The notes below the pieces were generated by a model, which searched no databases, was not told the DNA's origin, and was given only the letters and a program-made list of their open reading frames with translations. From positions 186,001 through 250,000 of the forward strand of contig OZ257131.1 of the NCBI GenBank assembly GCA_965278985.1: a DNA stretch of 64,000 nt. Reading direction: 5' to 3'. This DNA is from CAISIP01 sp965278985 (lineage in GTDB: Bacteria > Pseudomonadota > Gammaproteobacteria > Burkholderiales > Burkholderiaceae_C). Shown in pieces: positions 16,953 through 25,315 of the stretch (position 1 is the first letter of the stretch; each line of letters begins with the position of its first letter). Made by a program: the position numbers and the translations under genes.

Positions 16953-17936
16953 ATGTTGAAGAAGATCCTGATGGCCACCGCCGTCACCGCGCCCGCGCTG
17001 CTGTTCCACGCCGGCGCCCTGGCCCAGGCCGCATGGCCTGCCAAGCCCGTCAAGGTGATCGTGTCCGGTGCGGCAGGCAGCGGCACTGACATCGCCGCGC
17101 GCACCGTGATCGAGCCACTGTCCAAGGTGTTCGGACAACCTTTCGTGATCGAGAACAAGGCCGGCGCCAACGGCATCATCGGCACCGACGCCGTGGCCAA
17201 GGCGCCCAACGATGGCTACACGCTGTTGTTTACCTATGCCGCCGCGCAGGTGGTGAACCAGTCGCTGTTCGACAAGGTGCCGTATGACGGCGCGAAGGAT
17301 TTCGCGGCCATCGCGCAGATCGGTGCGGGCGGCAACCTGCTGGTCGTGCCTCCCAGCCTGCCCGTGAAAGACCTCAAGGAGTTCATCGCCTATGTGAAAT
17401 CCAGGCCCGCGGACTCCATGTCCTACGGGTCGTGGGGCAACGGCTCGGGTGGCCACCTGAGCATGGAGGCACTCAAGCAGCAGGCGGACCTGAAGATGCA
17501 GCACGTGCCCTACAAGTCGTCGGCGGCCGTCAACACCGACCTGATAGGCGGGCAGGTCCAGGCTGCGTTCACGGCCATGGCTTCGGGGATGCCATTGATC
17601 CAGGCGGGCAAGATGAAGCCCATCGCGGTGAGCGGGCCCTACCGCGTGCCCCAGTTGCCGGAGGTGAAGACCATGACCGAGCAGGGCATCAAGTTCGACC
17701 TGACTGCGTGGTACGGCCTGTTTGCGCCAGCAGGCACTCCGCCGGCGATCGTGAACGCGTTGAACCGGGAGATCATCAAGATGGCCACGACGCCCGAGAC
17801 GGTGGAGCACTGGCGCAAGGTGCTGGGCCTGTCGGAGATCCCGCTGAAGACGCCCGAGCAGTTCGCCGAAACGGTGCGCAACGATGTGCGCGACTGGGGC
17901 GCCATCGTCCGCGCGGGCAACATCAAGGCCGATTGA
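16953..17936 (+). CDS. Bug (TctC) family periplasmic solute receptor
   Basis: 327-aa tripartite tricarboxylate transporter receptor of the Bug family. It has a signal peptide MLKKILMATAVTAPALLFHAG ending near ALAQA, then WPAKPVKVIVSGAAGSGTDIAARTV, which corresponds to the usual first ligand loop, and the family blocks VIENKAGANGIIGTDAVAKAPNDGYTLL and YGLFAPAGTPPAIVNALN. A GAGGAG lies seven bases before the ATG. It is the third gene after TetR and the MBL protein, so it probably delivers the locus substrate to the cell. No TctA or TctB membrane genes are present in the window, so it would have to share a transporter encoded elsewhere. Confidence 0.9.
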   Translation: MLKKILMATAVTAPALLFHAGALAQAAWPAKPVKVIVSGAAGSGTDIAARTVIEPLSKVFGQPFVIENKAGANGIIGTDAVAKAPNDGYTLLFTYAAAQVVNQSLFDKVPYDGAKDFAAIAQIGAGGNLLVVPPSLPVKDLKEFIAYVKSRPADSMSYGSWGNGSGGHLSMEALKQQADLKMQHVPYKSSAAVNTDLIGGQVQAAFTAMASGMPLIQAGKMKPIAVSGPYRVPQLPEVKTMTEQGIKFDLTAWYGLFAPAGTPPAIVNALNREIIKMATTPETVEHWRKVLGLSEIPLKTPEQFAETVRNDVRDWGAIVRAGNIKAD

Positions 17937-17969
17937 CGCCGGCCGGGCAGAACCGGTTGGCGCAGCCGG

Positions 17970-19070
17970 CTACTGCGCCGCGCCCATCGCCGTGGCGCGC
18001 CGGCGGGTATCGGCCAGCTGCGTGGTGTCCACGGGCTTCTGGGTGTCCCAACCCCCCATGTGCTGCAGCGCGATGGCACGCAGGGCACCGATCCATTCCG
18101 CCTGGTCGTTGAGCGCCGGGATGTACTGGAACTCGCGGCCACCGGCGGCCAGGAAAGCGTCCTTGGCTTCCATGGCGATCTCTTCCAGCGTTTCCAGGCA
18201 GTCGCTGGTGAAGCCGGGGCAGACCACGTCGACGTGCACGGTGCCTTCGCGCGCCAGGGCTACCAGCGTGGGCTCGGTGTAGGGCTGCAGCCACTGGGCA
18301 CGGCCCAGGCGGGACTGGAAGGTGACGCGGTATTCCTCGTCGCGCAGGCCAAGGCGCGCCGCCAGCAGCCGTGCGGTCTTGTGGCATTCGCAGTGGTAGG
18401 GGTCGCCCAGTGCCAGCGTGCGCTGCGGCAGGCCGTGAAAACTCATGACCAGCACCTGCGCACGGCCGTGGTCCTGCCAGTGGGCGCGCACCCGCTTGGC
18501 GAGCGCCTCGATGTAGAGCGGATGGTCGTGGTAGTGGTTGACGAAGCGCAGCTCGGGCAGCGCGCGCACGCGGCCGGCCCAGGCATAGACCGCGTCGAAG
18601 ACGCTGGCCGTGGTGGTGGCCGAATACTGCGGGTAGGCCGGGAGCACCAGGATGCGGGTGGCGCCGGCCGCCTTGAGCGCGTCGAGCTGCGTGGCGATGC
18701 TGTCCGCGCCGTACCGCATGGCGTGGCGCACCTGCACGGCATGCCGCTCCTGGCCCAGCCAGCCTTGCAGCAGCAGCGCCTGCTTCTTCGTCCAGGTCGC
18801 CAGGGGCGAGCCCTCGTCGGTCCACACCTCGCGGTATTTTTCGGCGGATTGGCGTGGCCGCGTGCGCAGGATCACGCCGTGCAGGATCAGCCACCACAGC
18901 AGGCGCGGTATCTCGACCACGCGCGGATCGCTCAGGAACTCGGCCAGGTAGCGCCGCACGGCCGCCGTGGTGGGCGCGTCGGGCGTGCCGAGGTTGCAAT
19001 AGAGGATGGCGGTGCGCGCGGGCTGCCCGTGCGTGTGGGGGGGCTCGGGAGCGAAGCGGGGGGAAGGCAT
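17970..19070 (-). CDS. hemH: ferrochelatase (haem synthesis, last step)
   Basis: 366-aa enzyme inserting ferrous iron into protoporphyrin IX. Family features include YCNLGTPDAPT at the N terminus, LVLPAYPQYSATTTASVFD, the active-site histidine in MSFHGLPQ (His212), YHCECHKTA and the metal-route glutamates in SDCLETLEEIAMEAKD (about Glu293 and Glu296). The length is normal for the proteobacterial enzyme. The start ATG at 19070 lies only 19 bp from the start of the divergent HAD gene, so at least one promoter must lie inside the other's coding sequence. The gene ends 33 bp from the convergent Bug gene. Confidence 0.95.
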   Translation of the reverse strand: MPSPRFAPEPPHTHGQPARTAILYCNLGTPDAPTTAAVRRYLAEFLSDPRVVEIPRLLWWLILHGVILRTRPRQSAEKYREVWTDEGSPLATWTKKQALLLQGWLGQERHAVQVRHAMRYGADSIATQLDALKAAGATRILVLPAYPQYSATTTASVFDAVYAWAGRVRALPELRFVNHYHDHPLYIEALAKRVRAHWQDHGRAQVLVMSFHGLPQRTLALGDPYHCECHKTARLLAARLGLRDEEYRVTFQSRLGRAQWLQPYTEPTLVALAREGTVHVDVVCPGFTSDCLETLEEIAMEAKDAFLAAGGREFQYIPALNDQAEWIGALRAIALQHMGGWDTQKPVDTTQLADTRRRATAMGAAQ

Positions 19071-19089
19071 GCGCTATTCTCCCGCACCT

Positions 19090-19788
19090 ATGCTGGACCT
19101 CTCTGCCATCCGCGCCATCGGGCTCGACCTGGACGACACCCTGTGGCCCGTCGGCCCGGTCATTGAAGGTGCCGAGCGCGCCATGCAGGACTGGCTGCAG
19201 CCGCGTGCGCCGCGTACCGCCGCCACCTTCGCCGACGTGGCGGCGCGGCTGGCGCTGCGCGGCGAGGTGCTGCGCGCGCAGCCGCACCTCGGCCACGACC
19301 TGAGTGCATTGCGCCAGGCCACCGTGCAGGCGGCCCTGCAACGCGAGGGGGAAGACACGGCCCTCGCCGCGCCGGCCTTCGCGGTGTTTTTCGAGCACCG
19401 CATGCGCGTCTCGCTGTTCGAGGACGTGCTGCCTGCGCTGGAGCGCCTGTCGCGCCGCTACCCGGTCATCGCCATTTCCAATGGCAATGCCGACGTGCAG
19501 CGTGTGGGGCTGGCGGCGTATTTCCATGACAGCATGAGCGCCCAGCGCGCCGGTGTGGCCAAGCCGGATGTGCGGATCTTCCAGTCGGCTGCCGGTTTGC
19601 TGGACCTGCCGCCCGGCGCGCTGCTGCATGTGGGAGACGACCCCGCGCTGGACGTGCTGGGGGGCCTGGAGGCCGGCGCGCAGACGGTGTGGGTCAACCG
19701 CGCGCAGCACGACTGGCCCCATGCCCGCCGGGCCCATGCCGAGGTGGCCGACATGGCGGCGCTGTGCACGCTGCTGGGGCTGGACTGA
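19090..19788 (+). CDS. HAD family hydrolase (subfamily IA)
   Basis: 232-aa haloacid-dehalogenase-type hydrolase. Motif I is AIGLDLDDTLWP with the nucleophilic and acid/base aspartates, motif II is AISNGN, the motif III lysine is in GVAKPD, and motif IV is HVGDDPALDVLGG. A helical cap lies between motifs I and II, as in subfamily IA. It is probably a phosphatase for a small phosphate ester; the substrate cannot be told from sequence. The ATG at 19090 gives the compact N terminus; GTG and ATG codons further upstream would add residues antisense to hemH. Confidence 0.88.
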   Translation: MLDLSAIRAIGLDLDDTLWPVGPVIEGAERAMQDWLQPRAPRTAATFADVAARLALRGEVLRAQPHLGHDLSALRQATVQAALQREGEDTALAAPAFAVFFEHRMRVSLFEDVLPALERLSRRYPVIAISNGNADVQRVGLAAYFHDSMSAQRAGVAKPDVRIFQSAAGLLDLPPGALLHVGDDPALDVLGGLEAGAQTVWVNRAQHDWPHARRAHAEVADMAALCTLLGLD

Positions 19789-19979
19789 CGTGGTGTGAAC
19801 GCCACGCGGCGGCCCGGAGGCCCCGCGTTCGCGGCAGGCCGGCAGGCTGACGTGCCGTCTGGTGCGTGGGTCACGCCGCCGTCATGGTTCTGTCACGGAC
19901 TCGCGGGCACAATCCGGCCTGCCGCACCGGCCTGGACGGGCGGCCAGACCCCACCTCCAGGCATTCTCCGAAGAACACC

Positions 19980-20969
19980 ATGAAGAACCTCTCTCGCCGC
20001 GCGATCGCGGGCCTGGCGCTGGCGGGCGCGGCCCTTGCTTCCACCCTGGGCGTCGCCCACGCCCAGGGCACCTACCCCGAGCGCCCGGTGCGCCTGGTCG
20101 TGCCCTTCGCTCCCGGCGCCGGCACCGACGCGATGGGCCGCCTCGTGGCCCAGAAGCTGGGCGAGATCCTGGGTGGCACCTTCGTGGTGGAAAATCGCGT
20201 CGGTGCATCGGGCGCCATCGGCACCGTGTACGTGGCGCAGCAGCCCGCCGACGGCTACACGCTCCTGCTGATCGCCTCGCCCTTCACGACCGTGGCGGCC
20301 TCGCTGCCCACGGCGGGCTACGACCCGCTGCGCAACTTCGCCCCGGTGGGCATGATCGCCAGCGGGCCGCTGGTCTGGGCAGCCAACACCTCCTTGCCCG
20401 CCAACAACATGCGCGAACTGGTGGCCCTGGCCAAGAGCCGGCCCGGCGCGCTGAACTACGGGTCGGCGGGCTCGGGCGGCGTGAACCACCTGGTGCTGGA
20501 ACTGCTGAAGGCGCGCTCGGGCACCTTCATCACGCACATCCCCTACCGTGGTGTGGCACCAGCCACCATGGACATGATCTCGGGCCATGTGCAGATCGTC
20601 ACCGGCACCATTCCTGCGCTGTTGCCCTTCATCAAGGACGGCCGCGTGAAGCCCCTGGCCGTGACCAGTGCCAAGCGTTCCAGCGCACTGCCCGATGTGC
20701 AGAGCATGGCCGAAGCGGGTTTCGGCGGCATCGACGTCGTCAACTACTTCGGCATCGTGGCCCCGGCCGGTACGCCGCCGGCCATCGTGGAGCGCCTGAA
20801 CCAGGGCATCGCCAAGATGGTGGCCATGCCCGACGTGGTGGCGAAGTTCCGTGCCGATGCGGTGGACGCGGCGCCGGGCTCGCCGGCCCTGCTGGGCCAC
20901 TTCATCGAGGCCGACTACCGCGCCTGGCGCAATGTCGTGACCTCGCAGAAGCTCAAGATCGAGGAGTGA
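19980..20969 (+). CDS. Bug (TctC) family periplasmic solute receptor
   Basis: 329-aa exported receptor. The signal peptide carries adjacent arginines (SRRAIAGLALAGAAL, cleavage near AHAQ), which could allow Tat export. The mature part shows RLVVPFAPGAGTDAMGRLVAQKLGE, VENRVGASGAIGTVYVAQQPADGYTLL and NYFGIVAPAGTPPAIVERLN, all family hallmarks. It stands alone: the HAD gene is 191 bp upstream and hpnE is convergent 22 bp downstream. No permease or catabolic gene is attached, so it is an orphan receptor with an unknown ligand. Confidence 0.9.
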   Translation: MKNLSRRAIAGLALAGAALASTLGVAHAQGTYPERPVRLVVPFAPGAGTDAMGRLVAQKLGEILGGTFVVENRVGASGAIGTVYVAQQPADGYTLLLIASPFTTVAASLPTAGYDPLRNFAPVGMIASGPLVWAANTSLPANNMRELVALAKSRPGALNYGSAGSGGVNHLVLELLKARSGTFITHIPYRGVAPATMDMISGHVQIVTGTIPALLPFIKDGRVKPLAVTSAKRSSALPDVQSMAEAGFGGIDVVNYFGIVAPAGTPPAIVERLNQGIAKMVAMPDVVAKFRADAVDAAPGSPALLGHFIEADYRAWRNVVTSQKLKIEE

Positions 20970-20991
20970 TTTGCCAGGGGCCCAGGGCCCG

Positions 20992-22296
20992 CTACGCGGT
21001 CTGCGCGCCCGGCACGGCTGCGAGTCCGGCGCGCACGGCGCCTTCCAGTGTCGCGGGGTAGGGCCCTTCCACGAAATCCCCGCAGGCGGTCAGGCCGTCC
21101 ACCAGCGCGATGGGCGGGCGCCGCAGGCCGGGTGTGCAGAGGAAGGTGGCACGTTTCTCCACCACCGACTGCACGGCCTGCAGTTCCAGGCCCAGCTGCG
21201 CCCGGGCCTGCGCCAGCACGGCGGCCTGCAAGCTGTCCTTGTCGCCTTGGCTGTCGCTGACCACGAAGGCCATCAAACCCGCCGGTCCGCCCAGCTGGGC
21301 ACGGTCGAAGACGAACTGCGCAGGTGCCGTGGCCTGCGGTCCGCTGTTCGAACGCAGGGCGAGCATCGGCTGGGTCAACCGCGCCTCGGGGCTCCAGGCA
21401 TAAACCGTGGTGATGGCGTTGTGGCGCAATGCGCTGGCCAGGGTGCACCAGCGTCGCACGGTCTGCGCCTCGGCCTGCGGCAGCGAGTCCACACCGCCTA
21501 GCAGCAAGCGCACGGACTCGGCAGCCGGCGTGGCCAGCACCACATGGTCGAAGACCTGGCCGTCCAGTGCCCATCCCGCAGCGCAGCGCTGCAGCTGCCC
21601 GACGCGCTGGCCCGCCAGCACCCGGGCGCCGCGCGCCTGCAGCCACCGCGCGGCCGCGTCCGGGAACAGGGCCGAAAGATCCAGGCGAGGCAGCAGCAGG
21701 TGCGAATCGCCCGCGCGCGCGAACACCGAATCCTGCATCACCCGCAGGAACACCGCCGCGCTGGCCAGCGCCGCGGGCGTGTTGAGCGCGGACACACACA
21801 GTGGCTCGACCAGGTCCTGCATCACGCGGGCCGGCAGTCCGGCACAGAGCTGCGCGACGCTGAGCTCCGGCGCACAGCGAAAACCCCGCAGCCGCCATTG
21901 CAGGCTGCGCCGCACGAAGGCAAGCCGGTCGCCGAGGGACCATCCGGTGGCCGTCGCGATGCCGGCGAGGGCGTCCAGCGGCGGGGGCCAGTCCGGGAAC
22001 CGCAGGCCGGCGCCGTCAGCGAAGCGCAGCGTGAGTGGCATGCGCAGCAGGGCCTGCCCGGGGTCCACGCCCACGCATTCCATCAGCGCCAGGCAGTCGC
22101 GGTAGGCGCCGATCAGGATGTGCTGTCCGTTGTCGACCTGCAGCTGCGTTCCATGGGGCAGGGTGCAAGGCAGGGAACGCGCACGCCCGCCCAGCGTGCG
22201 GGCGGCCTCGAAGACGGTGACGTCGTGGTGCGCGCGCACGGCGGCCACGGCGGCTGCCATGCCGGCCCAGCCCGCGCCGACGACGGCGACTTTCAC
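20992..22296 (-). CDS. hpnE: hydroxysqualene dehydroxylase (FAD-dependent)
   Basis: 434-aa flavoprotein of the amine-oxidase/phytoene-desaturase fold that converts hydroxysqualene to squalene. The N-terminal dinucleotide fold VKVAVVGAGWAGMAAA is followed by GGRARS and DNGQHILIGAY, which are characteristic of HpnE, and the C terminus has ALVDGLTACGDFVEGPYPATLEGAVRAG. I place the start at the GTG at 22296, directly before the Rossmann strand and overlapping the hpnD stop as GTGA. An upstream codon at 22323 is also open but would add nine non-family residues. It is the last gene of hpnC-hpnD-hpnE. No squalene-hopene cyclase is in the window. Confidence 0.9.
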   Translation of the reverse strand: MKVAVVGAGWAGMAAAVAAVRAHHDVTVFEAARTLGGRARSLPCTLPHGTQLQVDNGQHILIGAYRDCLALMECVGVDPGQALLRMPLTLRFADGAGLRFPDWPPPLDALAGIATATGWSLGDRLAFVRRSLQWRLRGFRCAPELSVAQLCAGLPARVMQDLVEPLCVSALNTPAALASAAVFLRVMQDSVFARAGDSHLLLPRLDLSALFPDAAARWLQARGARVLAGQRVGQLQRCAAGWALDGQVFDHVVLATPAAESVRLLLGGVDSLPQAEAQTVRRWCTLASALRHNAITTVYAWSPEARLTQPMLALRSNSGPQATAPAQFVFDRAQLGGPAGLMAFVVSDSQGDKDSLQAAVLAQARAQLGLELQAVQSVVEKRATFLCTPGLRRPPIALVDGLTACGDFVEGPYPATLEGAVRAGLAAVPGAQTA

Positions 22297-23144
22297 AGTC
22301 GGTTGAGGGCCTGCACGCGCCACGCCAGCCAGAACTTGCGCAGCGGCGTGAGGCTGGTGCGCTGGCGCAGCACGGGGAAGTTGTCGGACTCGATCTCGCG
22401 CAGCAGGCTGCGGTAGATGCTGGCCATCATGAGGCCTGGTTTCTGGGCCCGGCGATCTTCCGCGGGCAGGAGCGCCAGGGCCTCGTCGTACAGCCCGTGC
22501 GCGCGTTCGGCCTGGAAGCGCATCAGTGCACCGAAACGCGCCTCGAAGTCCGGCCCCTCGGCGCGTTGCAGCAGCTCGTGGGCGCGCACGTCGAAGCGTT
22601 GCAGCTCGTTGACGGGCAGGTAGATGCGGCCCCGCATCGCGTCTTCACCCACGTCTCGGATGATGTTGGTGAGCTGCAGGGCCAGGCCCAGGCGATGGGC
22701 GTATTGGGTGGTCTGGGGGTTCGTCTGGCCGAAGATGTTGGCGGCCACCTCGCCCACCACGCCGGCCACCAGCTGGCAATACCGCTCCAGCGCGGGGAAG
22801 TCCAGGTAGCGGGTCTGCTCCAGGTCCATCTGGCAGCCGTCGATCACGGCCTGCAGGTGGCGCTCCTCGATGTGGAATTCGGCGGCCAGGGGCATCAATG
22901 CCTGGGTCACGGGGTGGGTGGGCCGGCCGGCGAAGGCGTTGCTGGCTTCGGTGCGCCACCACTGCAGCTTCACGGCTGCGACGCTCAGTTCCTGCATGTT
23001 GTCCACCACGTCGTCCACCTCGCGGCAGAAGGCGTAGAAGGCGGTGATCGCGGCGCGGCGCGGGCGCGGCAGGAACAGGAAGGCGTAATAGAAGCTGCTG
23101 CCCGACTTGGCAGCCTTGTCCTGCACGTATTCCTGCGGTGTCAT
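22293..23144 (-). CDS. hpnD: presqualene diphosphate synthase
   Basis: 283-aa squalene/phytoene synthase family enzyme, which condenses two farnesyl diphosphates to presqualene diphosphate. The two aspartate-rich motifs are present: FCREVDDVVDN near residue 40 and TNIIRDVGEDAMRGRIYLP near 165. YYAFLFLPRPRRAAITAFYAFC is typical of HpnD. The start ATG overlaps the hpnC stop as ATGA, and the stop overlaps the hpnE GTG, so the three cistrons are tightly coupled. Assignment as HpnD rather than HpnC rests on the order and on the complete DxxxD motifs. Confidence 0.92.
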   Translation of the reverse strand: MTPQEYVQDKAAKSGSSFYYAFLFLPRPRRAAITAFYAFCREVDDVVDNMQELSVAAVKLQWWRTEASNAFAGRPTHPVTQALMPLAAEFHIEERHLQAVIDGCQMDLEQTRYLDFPALERYCQLVAGVVGEVAANIFGQTNPQTTQYAHRLGLALQLTNIIRDVGEDAMRGRIYLPVNELQRFDVRAHELLQRAEGPDFEARFGALMRFQAERAHGLYDEALALLPAEDRRAQKPGLMMASIYRSLLREIESDNFPVLRQRTSLTPLRKFWLAWRVQALNRL

Positions 23145-24028
23145 GCGTGCCCCGCCGTCGCCAGGTGGGCCGGCATGCGCCAGGCGCGCCACAGCAGCAC
23201 CGGTACGTCCTGCCTGTGCAGCTTGGGCCGCGCGCGCCAGGTGGCGTGCTGCATCTGGCCGATCTTCTCGAGGATGCGCAGCCCGCCCTGCACCACGAGC
23301 CGCAGCTCCCAACCCGCGCGCCCGGGGATGCGCAAGGCCAATGCCGCGCCCTGCAGCATCATCGTGCGGGCGGCTTCGCAATAGGCCGCCACCATCGCGC
23401 TGGCGCGCGGGCAGGGCGCGTCCCGCTGCAGGTCGGCATCTTCCACGCCATGGCGTGCCATCTGTTCATCGCTCGGGTACCAGCGCGAGCGCGCGATGTC
23501 CATGCGCAGGTCCTGCCAGAAGTTGATCAGCTGCAAGGCGGTGCAGACCTGGTCGCTGCGATGCAGGGCGTCTTCGTCGCGCACGTTGTACAGGTGCAAC
23601 AGCAAGCGCCCGACCGGATTGGCCGAGCGGCGGCAGTAATCCAGCACTTCGGCATCGTCCCGGTAACGCCTGCCGCTGGCGGTGTAGACCACGTCCTGCT
23701 CGAAGGCATCGAGCAGGTCGGTGAGCAGCGCGATGGGCAGGCGGAAGGCCTCGAGCATGCGCGTCAGCGGATCGAAGACCGTGCGCCACGTACCCGAATG
23801 CGGGGCGCCCGCCCCAATGGCGAGCAGGTCCGCGCGGTAGGCGGCGAGCGTCTCCAGGCGCTGCGCCGCCGAGGCGTCCCCTTCGTCGGCGATGTCGTCG
23901 GCCGTGCGTGCGAACCAATAGATCGCGGCGATGGGTGCGCGCAGGTGCGCAGGGCACAGCCACGAGGCCACGGGGAAGTTTTCGTAGTGGTCCGAAGGAG
24001 GGCGGGTCTCTGTATGGGGGCTTTTCAC
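23141..24028 (-). CDS. hpnC: hydroxysqualene synthase
   Basis: Squalene/phytoene synthase family enzyme that turns presqualene diphosphate into hydroxysqualene. Features include DHYENFPVASWLCPAHLRAPIAAIYWFARTADDIADEGD, with the first aspartate motif, and LQLINFWQDLRMDIARSRWYP, where the second motif is changed as expected for HpnC. The start is uncertain. The family N terminus is reached from a GTG at 24028, while a TTG at 24049 adds seven residues; no ATG lies in frame. Neither has a strong ribosome site. The palindrome at 24035-24050 would be just upstream of the GTG or inside the gene with the TTG. It is the first gene of the operon and divergent from the RND genes. Confidence 0.9.
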   Translation of the reverse strand: MKSPHTETRPPSDHYENFPVASWLCPAHLRAPIAAIYWFARTADDIADEGDASAAQRLETLAAYRADLLAIGAGAPHSGTWRTVFDPLTRMLEAFRLPIALLTDLLDAFEQDVVYTASGRRYRDDAEVLDYCRRSANPVGRLLLHLYNVRDEDALHRSDQVCTALQLINFWQDLRMDIARSRWYPSDEQMARHGVEDADLQRDAPCPRASAMVAAYCEAARTMMLQGAALALRIPGRAGWELRLVVQGGLRILEKIGQMQHATWRARPKLHRQDVPVLLWRAWRMPAHLATAGHA

Positions 24029-24034
24029 GCCTGA

Positions 24035-24050
24035 ATTGTCGCTTGACAAT
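24035..24050. promoter_or_regulatory. inverted repeat at the hpnC start, overlapping a -35-like TTGACA
   Basis: ATTGTC-gctt-GACAAT is a perfect inverted repeat. The right arm contains TTGACA (24043-24048), a consensus -35 pointing toward the RND genes, although the -10 at the right distance is poor. It may be an operator shared by the divergent operons. Confidence 0.4.
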
Positions 24051-24074
24051 AATGCATGACATTCCCAGACTTGT

Positions 24075-24117
24075 TGACTGCTTGGTCACTAACGATGTTC
24101 CACGTCCGCGAACGTGG
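24075..24117. promoter_or_regulatory. two further inverted repeats before the RND adaptor gene
   Basis: TGAC-N6-GTCA (24075-24088) resembles the core of TetR-type operators found before RND efflux operons. CCACGT-ccgcga-ACGTGG (24100-24117) ends six bases before the adaptor ATG and could be an operator or an mRNA hairpin masking the start. No regulator gene is adjacent. Confidence 0.4.
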
Positions 24118-24123
24118 TCTGCC

Positions 24124-25305
24124 ATGAAATATCACTCCATGCACAAGGTGGCCATCGTTGTGGCGAGCGCCGCGGTGCTCGCCGCCTGCTCCAAGCCCGC
24201 TCCCGTCGAAGAGCCCATCCGCGCCGTGAAGGTCACGACCGTGGCGCTGTCCGGCATGGGGCTGGAGACGCAGTTTTCCGGAGAAGTACGCGCCCAGGTC
24301 GAATCGCGCCTGGGCTTTCGCGTGGCGGGCAAGCTGGTGAAGCGCCAGGCCGACGTGGGCCAGCGCGTGAAGCCGGGCCAGGTCCTGGCGCAACTCGACC
24401 CGCAGGACTACAAGCTGGCGGCCGAAGCCACGAAGGCGCAATTGATGGTGGCCACCACGAACCGTGACCTGGCCGCCGCTGAAGTGAAACGTTTCCGGGG
24501 GCTCAAGGACCAGAACTTCGTGAGCGGCGTCGAACTCGATCGCCGCGAAGCCGCGCTGACCTCGGCCGAGGCCCAGGTCGCGCAGGCGCAGGCCCAGCTG
24601 TCGGCGCAGGGCAACCAGTCTGCCTATGCCACGCTGGCCTCCGATGTCTCCGGCGTGGTGACCGGTGTGGATGCCGAGCCCGGCCAGGTGGTGGGTGCGG
24701 GAACGCCGGTGGTGCGCATCGCGCAGGACGGCCCGCGCGACGTGTTGTTCTCGGTGCCCGAAGACCGCGTAGGCGACATCCCGCTGAATTCCCCGGTCGA
24801 GGTGCGCCTGTGGTCCGTGGGCACGACCTTCCAGGCCAAGGTGCGCGAGAAGGCCGCCATCGCCGACCCGGTGACCCGCACCTACCTGGTCAAGGCCGTG
24901 CTGGAGTCGGCCAGCAATCCGCCGCCGCTGGGGTCCACCGTGACCGTGCTGCCCCAGGCCCTGTCGATGAAGGGCGTGGAGGTCATCAAGCTGCCCACCA
25001 GCGCGCTCAAGCAGGATGGCAAGACCTCCGCGGTCTGGGTGCTGGACCCGGCCAGCATGACGCTCAAGTCCCAGGCCGTCGAGATTGCCGCGGTGGACGG
25101 CAACGACGTGGTCATCGGCACCGGCCTCACGCCGGGCATGCAGGTGGTGACGGCTGGCGTGCACGTGCTCAGCGCGGGCCAGAAGGTCACGCTCTACAAG
25201 CCCCGCAACAGCGCCACGGCGCAGGCGCCCGCGTCGCCCGCGGCTCCCGTGAACACCACCGCACCGGCTGCAGCACCGGCCGTGGCAGCTTCTCCCGCGA
25301 AGTGA
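24124..25305 (+). CDS. RND efflux periplasmic adaptor (membrane-fusion lipoprotein)
   Basis: 393-aa membrane-fusion protein linking an inner-membrane RND pump to an outer-membrane channel. The N terminus is a lipoprotein signal with the lipobox LAAC, followed by the lipoyl and barrel-sandwich segment (ESRLGFRVAGKLVKRQADVGQRVKPGQVLAQLDPQDYKLA), a coiled-coil hairpin (about 100-160) and the second half-lipoyl region ATLASDVSGVVTGVDAEPGQVV. The C terminus ends in an Ala/Pro-rich tail. The ATG at 24124 was chosen, but a second ATG at 24139 gives an equally good, shorter signal peptide. The pump gene follows after 10 bp. No outer-membrane factor gene is present. Confidence 0.9.
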   Translation: MKYHSMHKVAIVVASAAVLAACSKPAPVEEPIRAVKVTTVALSGMGLETQFSGEVRAQVESRLGFRVAGKLVKRQADVGQRVKPGQVLAQLDPQDYKLAAEATKAQLMVATTNRDLAAAEVKRFRGLKDQNFVSGVELDRREAALTSAEAQVAQAQAQLSAQGNQSAYATLASDVSGVVTGVDAEPGQVVGAGTPVVRIAQDGPRDVLFSVPEDRVGDIPLNSPVEVRLWSVGTTFQAKVREKAAIADPVTRTYLVKAVLESASNPPPLGSTVTVLPQALSMKGVEVIKLPTSALKQDGKTSAVWVLDPASMTLKSQAVEIAAVDGNDVVIGTGLTPGMQVVTAGVHVLSAGQKVTLYKPRNSATAQAPASPAAPVNTTAPAAAPAVAASPAK

Positions 25306-25315
25306 AGTTGTCCAC

